From the NCBI GenBank assembly GCA_002496565.1, contig DAKJ01000003.1, positions 17,937 to 81,936 on the forward strand: 64,000 nucleotides of DNA, given 5' to 3'. Below the pieces are notes generated by a model, which worked only from the letters and a program-made list of their open reading frames with translations, was not told the origin of the DNA and did no database searches. The DNA comes from Methanosarcina sp. UBA289. GTDB taxonomy: Archaea; Halobacteriota; Methanosarcinia; Methanosarcinales; Methanosarcinaceae. Shown piece after piece: positions 39,098 to 48,542 of this stretch; the stretch's first letter is position 1, and each line of letters opens with the position of its first letter. The translations under genes were made by a program, and so were the position numbers.

Positions 39098-39323
39098 TCA
39101 AAGCCTCTCGTAAACTCTTTATTAAACCCGATTGAGCATTAATATGAAAATCTTGATAGATAGTGATTATTTTCCTAAAAAGAATAAACCTTTTCATAAA
39201 TTCCTGTCTAAAATAATAAAGACAATGATATTAGTAATTGTAATAAAAGAAAATCAAAAAACAATAAAATCCACAGAGATAAATCCGAAACAGTAATAAA
39301 GAACCTTTGCAATTACGGTTCCA

Positions 39324-39839
39324 ATGACACTTCTATCCAGTACCGAACTGAAAAAACTTATACAGGCAAAACCTCCTTTGCTTGAAAATGCCATTGATAT
39401 AGAAACTCAGATCCAGCCTAACGGACTTGAGCTTACCCTGAAAGAAGTGAAAACAATAGAAGGTTCTGGAGCTGTGGATTTTGATAATTCAGAGAGAAAG
39501 CTTCCAGATGGGGAAAAACTCGAATTTGAGAGCGACGGTTGGATTCACTTGCCTGCTGGGATTTACAAGGTGCTTTTCAATGAGATTGTAAATATTCCCA
39601 TGAACCTGGCTGCAATTGCAAAGCCGCGGTCAACCCTTATTCGCTGCGGAGCTACCCTTGAAACCGCGGTATGGGATGCAGGATACAGGGGCCGTAGCGA
39701 GTCGATGCTGGTAGTTTACAACACTGCAGGCTTCAGGCTGAAAAAAGACGCCAGAATTATGCAGCTTTTATTCTATACCCTGGACACGGAAGTAGAAAAA
39801 GGGTATTCAGGGATCTATCAGAACGAGAACACAAAGTAA
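39324..39839 (+). CDS. dut: dCTP deaminase/dUTPase-family protein (archaeal Dut type)
   Basis: 171 residues of the trimeric dUTPase/Dcd fold. It has the conserved PRSTLIRCGATLETAVWDAG followed by YRGR, where PRSTL and DAGYRG are the nucleotide and metal motifs, and IMQLLFYTL near the C terminus. Sequence matches the archaeal group annotated as probable dUTPase; dCTP deaminase remains possible because the families overlap. It would limit uracil incorporation into DNA. It lies alone, divergent from the surface-protein gene. Confidence 0.82.
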   Translation: MTLLSSTELKKLIQAKPPLLENAIDIETQIQPNGLELTLKEVKTIEGSGAVDFDNSERKLPDGEKLEFESDGWIHLPAGIYKVLFNEIVNIPMNLAAIAKPRSTLIRCGATLETAVWDAGYRGRSESMLVVYNTAGFRLKKDARIMQLLFYTLDTEVEKGYSGIYQNENTK

Positions 39840-40022
39840 GTTATCAAAAAGTCTTTAAGTTTTTTCTAAATTATTTTAAACTTTTTATAAACTATTTTTT
39901 AAGCTATTTAGTCTCCGGCTCATGAATTAGATTCGTAGGAAGTGAGCAAAAGAAACCCTGATATTTGGGTCCTCAGAAATATACTGACAAAATATATATC
40001 ATTAAATTCGTATATGCAGCTT

Positions 40023-40826
40023 ATGAATGCAATAGGTAAATCCGTAAGGATGGAGCGTATATTCAATCGAAATACCGGTAACGCGATTATTATTCCTATG
40101 GACCACGGAGTTGGTGCTGGTCCAATTGAAGGACTTAAAAACCTTCAGGAAGCTGTAAACAGGGTAGCAGAAGGTGGGGCAAATGCCGTGCTCGGGCATA
40201 TGGGACTTGCCAAATATGGACATAGAGGGTATGGACATGATGTTGGTCTTATAATCCACCTGTCAGCTTCAACTTCTCTTTCCGTTGATCCTAACCATAA
40301 AGTTCTGGTAACAACCGTAGAAGAAGCTATAAAAGTTGGAGCCGATGCAGTATCCGTTCATATAAATGTAGGGGCTGAAGACGAGTATGAGATGCTACAG
40401 GGGCTAGGCTATGTGGCAGGAAAGTGCGATGAATGGGGAATTCCACTCCTTGCAATGATGTACCCACGCGGAAAAAAGGTTCGCTCTGAATATGATGTGG
40501 ATGTCGTAAAACATGCAGCTAGAATCGGAGCCGAACTCGGAGCCGATATAGTCAAGACAAATTATACCGGAAGCCCTGAAACTTTTAAAGAAGTAGTTGA
40601 CGGATGCCCTGTACCTGTAATTATCGCAGGCGGCCCGAAAATGGACTCTGAACAGGAACTGCTGGAGATGATCGAAGGATCCCTCGAAGCCGGAGGAAGG
40701 GGTGTTGCCATTGGAAGGAATGTTTTCCAGTCTCAGGACCCAACAGGTCTTGTCCGGAGGATTGCAAAAGTAGTTCACGAGGGCGTAAGTGCAGAAGAAT
40801 TATCGAAATTAGGCAAGCAAGCCTGA
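40023..40826 (+). CDS. 2-amino-3,7-dideoxy-D-threo-hept-6-ulosonate synthase (class I aldolase family)
   Basis: Archaeal class I aldolase homologue. MDHGVGAGPI, GHMGL, HINVGAEDE, MMYPRGKK and DIVKTNYTG (Schiff-base lysine region), then VIIAGGPKM and GVAIGRNVFQ, fit the ADH synthase of the archaeal aromatic amino-acid route better than FBP aldolase. The frame is open from GTG 39942. However ATG 40023 gives the usual start and length (267 residues), and a TATA box AAATATATATC (about 39989-39999) implies a nearly leaderless mRNA starting there. The partner dehydroquinate synthase II is not adjacent. Confidence 0.85.
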   Translation: MNAIGKSVRMERIFNRNTGNAIIIPMDHGVGAGPIEGLKNLQEAVNRVAEGGANAVLGHMGLAKYGHRGYGHDVGLIIHLSASTSLSVDPNHKVLVTTVEEAIKVGADAVSVHINVGAEDEYEMLQGLGYVAGKCDEWGIPLLAMMYPRGKKVRSEYDVDVVKHAARIGAELGADIVKTNYTGSPETFKEVVDGCPVPVIIAGGPKMDSEQELLEMIEGSLEAGGRGVAIGRNVFQSQDPTGLVRRIAKVVHEGVSAEELSKLGKQA

Positions 40827-42167
40827 AGGTTAAAGGTCTGACAGGAAAAATAAAAAAGAAAAATAAAAACATGATTTGAAAAAAGCAGAAAAGAAAAAAA
40901 TTAAAATTTGAACAGAGAGGATAAGGTCAGAGGAAATCGATTTCAATATTTCCAGTGGGAATAAAAGGGTTAGAATTTTCTTATAGGGAGAAACTCTTTA
41001 TAGAGAGAAACTCTTCGAAAATATAAAGGATAAATAGACGCCGTAAATAAAAAACAAGGAACCTGAGTAAAACTCAAGTTAGATCTTAAGAATGAAACAT
41101 CCTTGGATTAAATATTTTAAATTTCAAGCCCTTTATTCACTTAAAATCTCTTTTCATATTTTTTAAATTTAATTCCAGTTTCTAAATAAAATTTCTTCAT
41201 TTCCTATTTTTAAAGCTGCTAGCTTAGAGTCTATCTAAACATGTTTTCATTTGAGAGCCAAATCTTTAAAGTATCCCTTAAAAATTTATATAATTGATTA
41301 TTTTTTTTGAACTTACATCCTCAAAGCTGGACTTACATACTTTCTTTGTACTCCTGTAGCCCTAAAGTTATAATTTTAACAAATAGCTTTCAGGAGCATT
41401 ACTTAGAGTAAATTACTTTAAAAATCACTGATTCAGGAATGATATACAGGGCAAAAATAAAAGCCACGACGGCAAATGAACAGAAAAAGATAAGCAGACT
41501 TAAAAAAGAGAAAATTCAGGATAAGAGAAAGTAATTTCATGAGGCTAGAACTTTATTCGGGAACTTTTCTCAAAAGATTTTTTGTGCTTGCCAAAAAGAC
41601 CTTTGGTTAAACTCGGGTTATATATACTCCAGAAAAATTGGCTGTTAACATATAGATTCCATTGGAAATAATGGGGCACTTGAATTTTCAGGAACGAAAA
41701 ATGAAAAGATAAGAGTGAATGCGAATAAGGAAACAAATATTTAAGCACAGTAAGCTAACTGTAAATAAGTTATAAGAAATAAAATTAGACATTAGAATTT
41801 TTAAAAACCGCATCAAAAAGGAAACAGAATCTATTTCACATAAAAAATAAAAACTCGAAGGACAAACTGAAAAATATATAGAAATGAAATAAAAAAGAAA
41901 AAAATGAAATAATAAGTAGTAATAAAAAATTAACCCGTAAAAGTTTCCAGTAGAAATAATGGGGTCCCTCTTAGAAGAAAAAGTAGAACCTATATGGTTG
42001 AAATGGAGATCAATAGAATTAAAAGATCTTTAGTTTCCTGAAATATAGGTTTAACAGAAACGTCTGTTGTTCTTGGTTTTACTACCCAAGTGCTCAAGTC
42101 CTATTTAAGACGAATTCTTTGAGAAAAAAATCAACTTTTAAACAAAAAAATAAAACCAAAGTAGAAA
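40827..42167. other. 1.3-kb gap with scattered short repeats
   Basis: AT- and purine-rich, no gene. Three loosely related words, of the type TTCCAGTAGAAATAATGGGG, occur near 40950, 41665 and 41947. GGTTATATATACTCC near 41615 is a good TATA box with nothing obvious downstream. The tRNA-promoter fragment at 41461 lies inside. Confidence 0.5.
41461..41505 (-). repeat. Perfect 45-bp inverted copy of the tRNA-Thr promoter and 5' end
   Basis: The reverse complement equals 16451-16495 at all 45 positions: 32 bases upstream of the tRNA and the first 13 tRNA bases (GCCGTCGTGGCTT). Identity ends sharply at both sides; downstream on the minus strand TTATTTTTGCC replaces the tRNA body. Confidence 0.95.
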
Positions 42168-43178
42168 TTAAAAATCAATAAAAGGGACAAGGTCACAGCC
42201 TGTACATTTCAGGCACATGGTTTTTGCAAGCCCTGGATCCAGCCCATATTTCTTGAGAATCTCGGCTTCAAGTTTTGCAAGCTTTAGAAGGCGTTCAGGG
42301 GACGGCCGTTCCATAAAACAATATCCAGCTCTCAGAGGATGCGGGTTTACCGGCCGCAGAACAGGAATTACTCCGATTTTTGCAAGGGTCTCAATTCCAT
42401 CCCTTACAGAATCGTCGCTTTCTCCGAGGCCTATTATAAAATTACTGAAAACCCGGTTTTTTCCGAAAACGTCGACAGCTTCCCTGAGGCGATCCAGAAT
42501 ATAATCAAGGGAAAGGTCTCCACAGACTGTTTTGAAGATTTCACGGTCCATAGTTTCAACATTATATTTGACTTCAGAAGCTCCTGCTTCATAGAATTTT
42601 CTGGAGCAACCTTTAGTAGGATACACCGAAACTCCAACAGGAACATTGTACTTTTTGAGAGCAGGAAGCAGTTTGAGCACTCGTTCAACCTCTCCTTCTA
42701 TTGAGGTTTCAACGCCTGAGGTAAGGGAAATAGCTTTCAGATTTCCTGCTTGCAAAACCTCATCAATTATGCTCAGAACTTCCTCTTCGTTTTTAACATG
42801 CCCCTGCAATTTGGGAACAGAACAATATTTGCAGTCAAATACACACCTTTCACAAAGAGTTATAAAAGCTTGATCAGGACAGTGCGCAGAGGCAGGCTCA
42901 AGTTTCCCTCGCACAAGTTCTTCTCCTTGATAGAAAATCCCAACATATCCTTCGTCTTGAACCTTTAGAATTGAAAGAGGAGAGTCTTCTTTTATGCTGA
43001 GCCTTACCCGTTTGTCTCCAGATCTGAAGAAAACTGAACTTGTACCTGCCCCCGGACCCGCAGTCGAACCCCGAGCTCGTGGGATAAGCGAGGGATCTAC
43101 GGAAACCGAACCTATGGAAATAAGGAAAGCTTTTATTTCCGGCGTAATTGACTTGCTTTGCATGCAAATGCTCCTCAT
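42168..43178 (-). CDS. Radical SAM protein with extra C-terminal cysteine motif
   Basis: 336 residues. The radical SAM cluster motif CVFDCKYC (C112, C116, C119) is embedded in LCERCVFDCKYCSVP with two preceding cysteines. Later barrel features are SLTSGVETS, VGVSVYPTKG, KYNVETMDREI and IIGLGESD, typical of the BioB/lipoyl-synthase-like branch. The C-terminal MCLKCTGCDLVPF (from about 321) adds three cysteines that could hold a second cluster. The substrate is unknown; conserved in methanogens as far as I recall, so a cofactor role is possible. The start at 43178 is ATG; internal ATG at residue 6 is also possible. Confidence 0.8.
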   Translation of the reverse strand: MRSICMQSKSITPEIKAFLISIGSVSVDPSLIPRARGSTAGPGAGTSSVFFRSGDKRVRLSIKEDSPLSILKVQDEGYVGIFYQGEELVRGKLEPASAHCPDQAFITLCERCVFDCKYCSVPKLQGHVKNEEEVLSIIDEVLQAGNLKAISLTSGVETSIEGEVERVLKLLPALKKYNVPVGVSVYPTKGCSRKFYEAGASEVKYNVETMDREIFKTVCGDLSLDYILDRLREAVDVFGKNRVFSNFIIGLGESDDSVRDGIETLAKIGVIPVLRPVNPHPLRAGYCFMERPSPERLLKLAKLEAEILKKYGLDPGLAKTMCLKCTGCDLVPFIDF

Positions 43179-43656
43179 AGCTATTACAAAAGGATTACAA
43201 GGTAATTACAAGGTGATTACAAATAAATATAGTTCTGAAACTCCTTTTGTTTCTCTCATCATTACTAAGAGATATATAAATTGTTCTATTTATATAATTT
43301 AAATTGTTTCTGACCAATTAAAAGCCATAAGAAAAATCCCTAGACCTTACCCCATACCTTGCCTTAAGTCCCCTAAAATCTGAAAGTCAGATTTTGTAGG
43401 CATTTCAGTCCATAAAACTGATTTTCTCATATATAGGCCTAGAAAAAGATTATTTAAGACTTAAATATAATCAAACCTCAAACATAAAGAATGAAAATAA
43501 GATGCAGAAGCCCCATATATACAGGCATAAGATAATGTTATAGAAATAATATAAGCTTAGAACAATGGACTAAAATTATAACAATGTGTTAATATATTGA
43601 TAATAGAATAACATTGTGTGTTAAAAATATTAAATACTGTAAGCGTGTAGTATAAA

Positions 43657-43839
43657 TTGCGTTCTCATCCCTTTAATACCCCACTCGTCAATATCTACTC
43701 CACAAGTAAGGGGAAAAACTGAAAGAGAATTAATTAAAACTCGCAACCCGTGAGTCTAGTACCTCAGTATCTCTTCCCAGATAAACAAAATCTCTTAAAG
43801 CCGTTCGGAACTTCCAGGTTCTTTGATGAGAACGCAATC
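43657..43839 (+). ncRNA. Candidate structured RNA closed by a perfect 14-bp stem
   Basis: ATTGCGTTCTCATC (43657-43670) is exactly complementary to GATGAGAACGCAAT (43826-43839). Inside are further pairings: CCCC with GGGG (about 43681 and 43712), GAAAGAGA with TCTCTTCC, and ACTC-GCAACCCGT-GAGT. A TATA box AAAAATATTAAAT lies about 27 bases before the stem. It is in the gap before the CobW-type gene; it may be a leader element or a free RNA. Confidence 0.5.
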
Positions 43840-43991
43840 TATTTTTCAATATCAGATCATATCATGATCTTCTTTTGAATTACCTCACATATCAGATCAA
43901 CCATTCCTGCTATTTTATATATACCATAAAATAGATTATATTCCTCAGACCGTTCAAAAACAATTTTATTGTGCGAAAAAAGGAGAGAGAC

Positions 43992-45080
43992 ATGAAAGTC
44001 ATGATTATAGGAGGTTTTCTCGGAAGCGGGAAAACAACCACTATACTTAGAATCAGCAAACAATTCAATGACGCAGGAAAAAAGACTGCAATCATTGTAA
44101 ATGAAATAGGAGAAATTGGGCTTGATGGAGATATTCTTACAAGTCCTGGCATTGTAACTGAGGAACTTACAAGCGGCTGCATCTGTTGTACACTCAGGAT
44201 AAGTATGCAGTATACTCTTCAGACCCTTGAGGAAGAGTTTGCGCCTGACATTGTAATTATTGAACCGACAGGAATCGCCTTCCCGGGGCAGATAAGGGAA
44301 GAGATAGAAACAATGGGGCTCTCTGAGCTCTCCTTTGCCCCGATAGTAACTCTTTTAGATCCTGGCAGGTTTGGGACCGAAGCAAAAGAGATCCCAAGGT
44401 TTATAGAAACGCAGATAAAAGAAGCTGAAATTCTCTGTATAAACAAGATTGATATAACGCCTTTAGAAACTGTCCTTGCTGCTGAAAAAATGCTCCACGA
44501 AATGAACCCAGAAGCCAGGATTCTAAAATTTTCCGCAAAACATCAAGATGATCAATTCGAAAAACTGCTTCTCCATCTCGCGGTCCCAGGGCTTAAAAAG
44601 CCTTCCCAGGAAAAGAAAAATTCCATTGAGCTTTCCGAAGTCTCGGCTTATTCAGCTCTCTATACTCTCGGATCGCTGGATTTCAGTCCTGAAGAAAGTG
44701 TATGCTTCGTAGAAAAAAATCTTCAAATCGTTCAGGAGAGGGTACGGGAAATTAATCCTGAGTTTGTAGGGCACATAAAGCTTTCCATGAAATCCCCAGA
44801 ATCTGTAGTTAAAGGCAGTATAACATCTTCTAAAGAAGTGCCTCAGGTAGAGATAATCCCTGATCTGGAAAGTGAGAAAACCGAACTCAGGCTACTTTCC
44901 GCAGTTACAAAGGTCCCTAAATATAAACTCATAGAGATAATTGAATGTACCCTTGAAGAGAATCTTGGGAAATCAGGGATCGCTTTTGAAAAAGAAATTA
45001 AAAAGCATGATACTGATAATCATGATGAGCACGAACATGAGCAAATATGCAGGATTAATATATACAGTAAAGATGAATGA
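43992..45080 (+). CDS. CobW/COG0523-type metal-chaperone GTPase
   Basis: G3E-family GTPase. Walker A GGFLGSGKTTT lies just after the start, followed by IVNEIGEIGLD, the metal-binding SGCICC (CxCC) motif, EPTGIAFP and the guanine-specific NKID. The C-terminal half is the CobW_C type, and the tail is rich in His/Asp/Glu (HDTDNHDEHEHE), as in zinc or cobalt chaperones. ATG 43992 with AGGAGAGAGAC upstream is preferred over 43971. It is followed by a small HTH gene on the same strand. The metal target is not defined. Confidence 0.87.
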   Translation: MKVMIIGGFLGSGKTTTILRISKQFNDAGKKTAIIVNEIGEIGLDGDILTSPGIVTEELTSGCICCTLRISMQYTLQTLEEEFAPDIVIIEPTGIAFPGQIREEIETMGLSELSFAPIVTLLDPGRFGTEAKEIPRFIETQIKEAEILCINKIDITPLETVLAAEKMLHEMNPEARILKFSAKHQDDQFEKLLLHLAVPGLKKPSQEKKNSIELSEVSAYSALYTLGSLDFSPEESVCFVEKNLQIVQERVREINPEFVGHIKLSMKSPESVVKGSITSSKEVPQVEIIPDLESEKTELRLLSAVTKVPKYKLIEIIECTLEENLGKSGIAFEKEIKKHDTDNHDEHEHEQICRINIYSKDE

Positions 45081-45229
45081 AGATAGTATAAAACTCAACT
45101 TAAAGTTAAAATTAAAGTTATGGTAGAAACTTGCGACTTAACTAAGAGAGTTACAATCACACTTATTCTTTTCGGAACTCTTTAAAAAAAGGTCAGTTTT
45201 AATAATACAAGAAATAATGGAGTTTTGAC

Positions 45230-45538
45230 ATGAACGAGGAAATCGATGAACTTGACGCCTATTTTGAAAAAAAAGGCGAGCCTACCGAAGGTGAAGCTGT
45301 CAAGCTGGAACATATGATGATGGAAAAAGTTTCCATAAATCCTGCAAGAAGAAAACTCCTCCGGATTGTTGGGATATTTGGAAAGACCGAAAACCAATTA
45401 AAAGAAGAATCCGGATTGAATGATTTCTTCTTTAAGTTCCACATGGATTTCCTGCTAAAGGAAGGCTTCCTGAAACTCGAAGAAGGAACGTACCGCCTTA
45501 CTGATGCCGGAATTGCTATGCATGATTCAGTGTGTTAA
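45230..45538 (+). CDS. Small winged-helix protein (102 residues)
   Basis: Acidic N terminus (NEEIDELDAYFEKKGEP), then helices INPARRKLLRIVGIFGKTEN and a wing-like LLKEGFLKLEEGTYRLTDAG, which fits a winged-helix/helix-turn-helix fold. It could regulate the CobW-type gene 150 bases upstream or the following ferredoxin; this is inference. No cysteine metal motif is present apart from a C-terminal one. Confidence 0.6.
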   Translation: MNEEIDELDAYFEKKGEPTEGEAVKLEHMMMEKVSINPARRKLLRIVGIFGKTENQLKEESGLNDFFFKFHMDFLLKEGFLKLEEGTYRLTDAGIAMHDSVC

Positions 45539-45775
45539 ATAAACTTTTTTCAATTTTCCCTTTATTTTATAACTTTCAATGAGATTTTCTAGCCTCCTGA
45601 TGGTTAACTCCATCCTGATTTTAGAAATCTTCCATTTGTTAAAAAGCGATAAGTTTTTATGTTTGTCTTGTCAATGGCGTTATGACCAAACTTTTCGATA
45701 TCCTATGGAAGTTTCAAAAACGCCCTATTTAATTTCCAGGTATATATCGAGCAATCAAAAGGAGTGTGAATAAAT

Positions 45776-45958
45776 ATGCCAGCAACAGTTAATGCAGATG
45801 AATGTTCCGGATGTGGAACCTGTGTCGATGAATGCCCCAATGATGCAATTGCTCTTGATGAAGAAAAGGGAATCGCAGTAGTCGACAATGACGAATGCGT
45901 AGAATGTGGTGCATGTGAAGAGGCATGCCCGAACCAGGCAATTAAAGTAGAAGAGTAA
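45776..45958 (+). CDS. 2[4Fe-4S] ferredoxin, 60 residues
   Basis: Both cluster motifs are intact: CSGCGTCVDECP and CVECGACEEACP. The ATG has GGAGTGTGAAT upstream. Close paralogue of the ferredoxin at 23615. It is followed after 119 bases by asd, and the gap contains T-rich sequence, so it may be a separate transcript. Confidence 0.94.
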   Translation: MPATVNADECSGCGTCVDECPNDAIALDEEKGIAVVDNDECVECGACEEACPNQAIKVEE

Positions 45959-46077
45959 AACGGTAATCAGTTGGAATAATCTATTTATTCCAATTTTCTT
46001 TTTCCTTTTTATTAATCACTATTAATAATCAATCACTATTACTAATCATTTCTATCTTTCCGGAGGTAGCTTTTTAG

Positions 46078-47106
46078 ATGGTATCAATTAAAGCGGGTAT
46101 TTTAGGCGCCACAGGCGCTGTCGGGCAGAGATTTGTAGAAGCACTTGCAAACCACCCCTGGTTTGAGATTACAGCCCTTGCAGCATCCGAGAGAAGCGCC
46201 GGCAAAACATATAAAGAAGCTGCAGGCTGGAGGTTAGACACAGCTATGCCGGAAAGCGTTGAAGATATCAAAGTCGTCCCGGTAGATCCGAAAGCCGTAG
46301 ATGCAGATGTGGTTTTCTCAGCACTTCCCGCAGACCTTGCCCAGACCGTAGAACCCGAATTTGCAAAAGCCGGGTTTGCAGTGGCAAGCAATGCCTCGTC
46401 TTACAGGATGGAAAAGGATATTCCTCTCGTGATTCCCGAGGTAAACCCAGAACATCTTGGCCTTCTCGAAGTCCAGCAGGATTCTAGGGGATGGGATGGG
46501 TATATTATTACAAATCCCAATTGTTCCACAATTGTCATGACCGTTACCTTAAAGCCTCTTATGCAGTTTGGGCTCGAAACCATACAGGTAGCCACAATGC
46601 AGGCGATTTCAGGGGCAGGTTTTTCCGGAGTTGCCGCAATGGCAATTTATGATAATATAATTCCGTACATAGGAAGCGAAGAAAAGAAAATAGAAACTGA
46701 AACTTTAAAGCTTCTCGGAGAGTTCAACGGCTCTGAAATCGTGCCTGCAGATATGAGAGTCAGTGCTTCCTGCCACAGAGTCCCTGTTATAGATGGGCAT
46801 ACCGAAGCCATCTGGGCTGGAATGAGGGATAAACCGACGCCTGAAGAAGTAAGGAAAGCTTTCCTGAACTTTGACCCCAGACTTAAAGAACTTCCTTCTG
46901 AGCCTGAAAGGCCTTTAATAGTAAGAGACGAAGTCGACAGGCCTCAGCCACGTCTTGACCGCAATATGGGAAAAGGCATGAGCGTCTCAGTAGGCCGCAT
47001 AAGAGAAGGAATCCGGTACATCGCAATGGGACATAACACCATTCGCGGAGCAGCGGGAGCAAGTGTGCTGAATGCGGAACTCCTGCATTCTATGGGTAAA
47101 CTCTGA
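46078..47106 (+). CDS. asd: Aspartate-semialdehyde dehydrogenase
   Basis: Reduces aspartyl phosphate to the semialdehyde for lysine, threonine and methionine synthesis. N-terminal NADP motif GATGAVGQRF, the catalytic Cys149 in TNPNCST, and the acid-base histidine near 241 in PVIDGHTEAIW. At 342 residues it is of the archaeal/fungal type. GGAGGTAGC lies upstream. Aspartate semialdehyde also feeds the archaeal aromatic route, which links it to the ADH synthase at 40023. Confidence 0.96.
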   Translation: MVSIKAGILGATGAVGQRFVEALANHPWFEITALAASERSAGKTYKEAAGWRLDTAMPESVEDIKVVPVDPKAVDADVVFSALPADLAQTVEPEFAKAGFAVASNASSYRMEKDIPLVIPEVNPEHLGLLEVQQDSRGWDGYIITNPNCSTIVMTVTLKPLMQFGLETIQVATMQAISGAGFSGVAAMAIYDNIIPYIGSEEKKIETETLKLLGEFNGSEIVPADMRVSASCHRVPVIDGHTEAIWAGMRDKPTPEEVRKAFLNFDPRLKELPSEPERPLIVRDEVDRPQPRLDRNMGKGMSVSVGRIREGIRYIAMGHNTIRGAAGASVLNAELLHSMGKL

Positions 47107-47134
47107 TTTTAGCAAAAAAGATAGAGAAATAAAA

Positions 47135-47175
47135 GTAAAAGCCTCAGAGATTCAGGCTTTTACTTTCCAGTTTTT
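47135..47175 (+). terminator. Terminator after asd
   Basis: GTAAAAGCCT (47135-47144) pairs perfectly with AGGCTTTTAC (47154-47163), followed by TTTCCAGTTTTTT. Just beyond, ACCATTCAGTTT-CACTACTTATTTTT units are tandemly repeated up to about 47250. Confidence 0.7.
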
Positions 47176-47290
47176 TACTATTCAGTCTCACTACTTATTT
47201 TTACCATTCAGTTTCACTACTTATTTTTACCATTCAGTTTTACTTTCCACTATTACTTTTAAGTTTTACTTTTCTCTTCTTTTGAGAATC

Positions 47291-48481
47291 TCATGAGAAA
47301 AGCTTTCTTGCAGCCTCCTCTGCTTTTCTCATAACCTCTTTTACAGGGACGCCACTCATTTTTGCGATATTCTTGCAGTCCTCAAACTCAGCAGAAATAT
47401 TGAGTAGTATGCCCTCAGAGTCCCTAGCGATCTTGACCGCAGCTTCATACACTTGCCCTTCTACCTCAAACTTAACTGATTCTATCCGCCTGGCAGCCAT
47501 CAACCTGTGTCGGGTAGGTATAACTCTTACTCCAAGGGATCCTGTTTCAATAATGATTTTTCGAGCGAGCTTTGCAGTGTCTTCAGGCTTTGCAATGACC
47601 TTGATAATATGGGCAGGACGGCCTTTTTTCATTGTTGCCGGGAGAATTGCAACATCCCTTGCTCCCATAGCAAGTAATTCCTCAAACAGGTTACCCAAGA
47701 CTTCCCCGCTTACATCATCCGCATTCGTTTCTAGAATCTCAATTATATCCGGAATCAGGCAGGAATCAAGTTCGGATAATATTCCCTGAAGAACGTTAGG
47801 CCCGGCAAGCTCGGAATCCCCTGCTCCGTAGCCTATTGAAATTACCCTGCCCTGAGGAAAAGTTTCCATGGGTCTTGCAAAATGAGCAAGAATTGCAGCT
47901 CCTGTCGGAGTTAGAAGCTCCTTTTGCTCAATTCCTCCCCTAAAATAGAATTTTCCTCTCCTAAGAAGTTCAAGAGTTGCAGGCGCTGGCACAGGCAAAA
48001 CTCCATGTTCGCATTCTATTGTTCCACTTCCCACATTTATAGGAGTACAGTAAACAGCATCGCAATTAAGGGAATGGATAGCTGCTGAAGAGCCGATTAT
48101 ATCGGCAAGAGCATCACTCTGTCCAACCTCATGGAAATGAAGCTTCTCAAGGTCAGGCTGCCCGTGAACTGAAGCTTCGGCATCGGCCAGCTTCGAAAAG
48201 ATATCAAGGGCACTTGCTTCCACACGCGCGGGCAGCTTTGCAGCCTTTACCACATCTATAAGTTCCGGATATGTACGGACTGGCTCTTTATCAGGTACGT
48301 TTATCCTGACATCCAGGGCTTTTATTCCCTTTTTCATAACTTCTCTTATATCCACGGATACATCGACAGAAGCTTCCATCAGTTCTTTAACCGTTTTACG
48401 GTCAGCCCCGAGATCGAGAGTGCACCCAAGGATCATATCTCCTGCTGCCCCGGAAAAAGGGTTGAATACAAGTGCTTTCAT
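47291..48481 (-). CDS. larC: Nickel-pincer cofactor nickel insertase LarC
   Basis: Inserts nickel into the pincer nucleotide cofactor made by LarB and LarE. The N-terminal NPFSGAAGDMILG is the family signature; HFHEVGQSDALADI and TPINVGSGTIECEHG follow, and the C-terminal half includes TNADDVSGEVLG. 396 residues, a single polypeptide with no frameshift, in contrast to the larC1/larC2 split of lactobacilli. It is 60 bases after larB. LarE and a LarA-type racemase are not in the window. Confidence 0.9.
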   Translation of the reverse strand: MKALVFNPFSGAAGDMILGCTLDLGADRKTVKELMEASVDVSVDIREVMKKGIKALDVRINVPDKEPVRTYPELIDVVKAAKLPARVEASALDIFSKLADAEASVHGQPDLEKLHFHEVGQSDALADIIGSSAAIHSLNCDAVYCTPINVGSGTIECEHGVLPVPAPATLELLRRGKFYFRGGIEQKELLTPTGAAILAHFARPMETFPQGRVISIGYGAGDSELAGPNVLQGILSELDSCLIPDIIEILETNADDVSGEVLGNLFEELLAMGARDVAILPATMKKGRPAHIIKVIAKPEDTAKLARKIIIETGSLGVRVIPTRHRLMAARRIESVKFEVEGQVYEAAVKIARDSEGILLNISAEFEDCKNIAKMSGVPVKEVMRKAEEAARKLFS

Positions 48482-48542
48482 AAGATTTCTTCCTGCATTT
48501 CAATTTTTTCCTTTTTATTCCCTTTTTATTACCCTGTTACTC

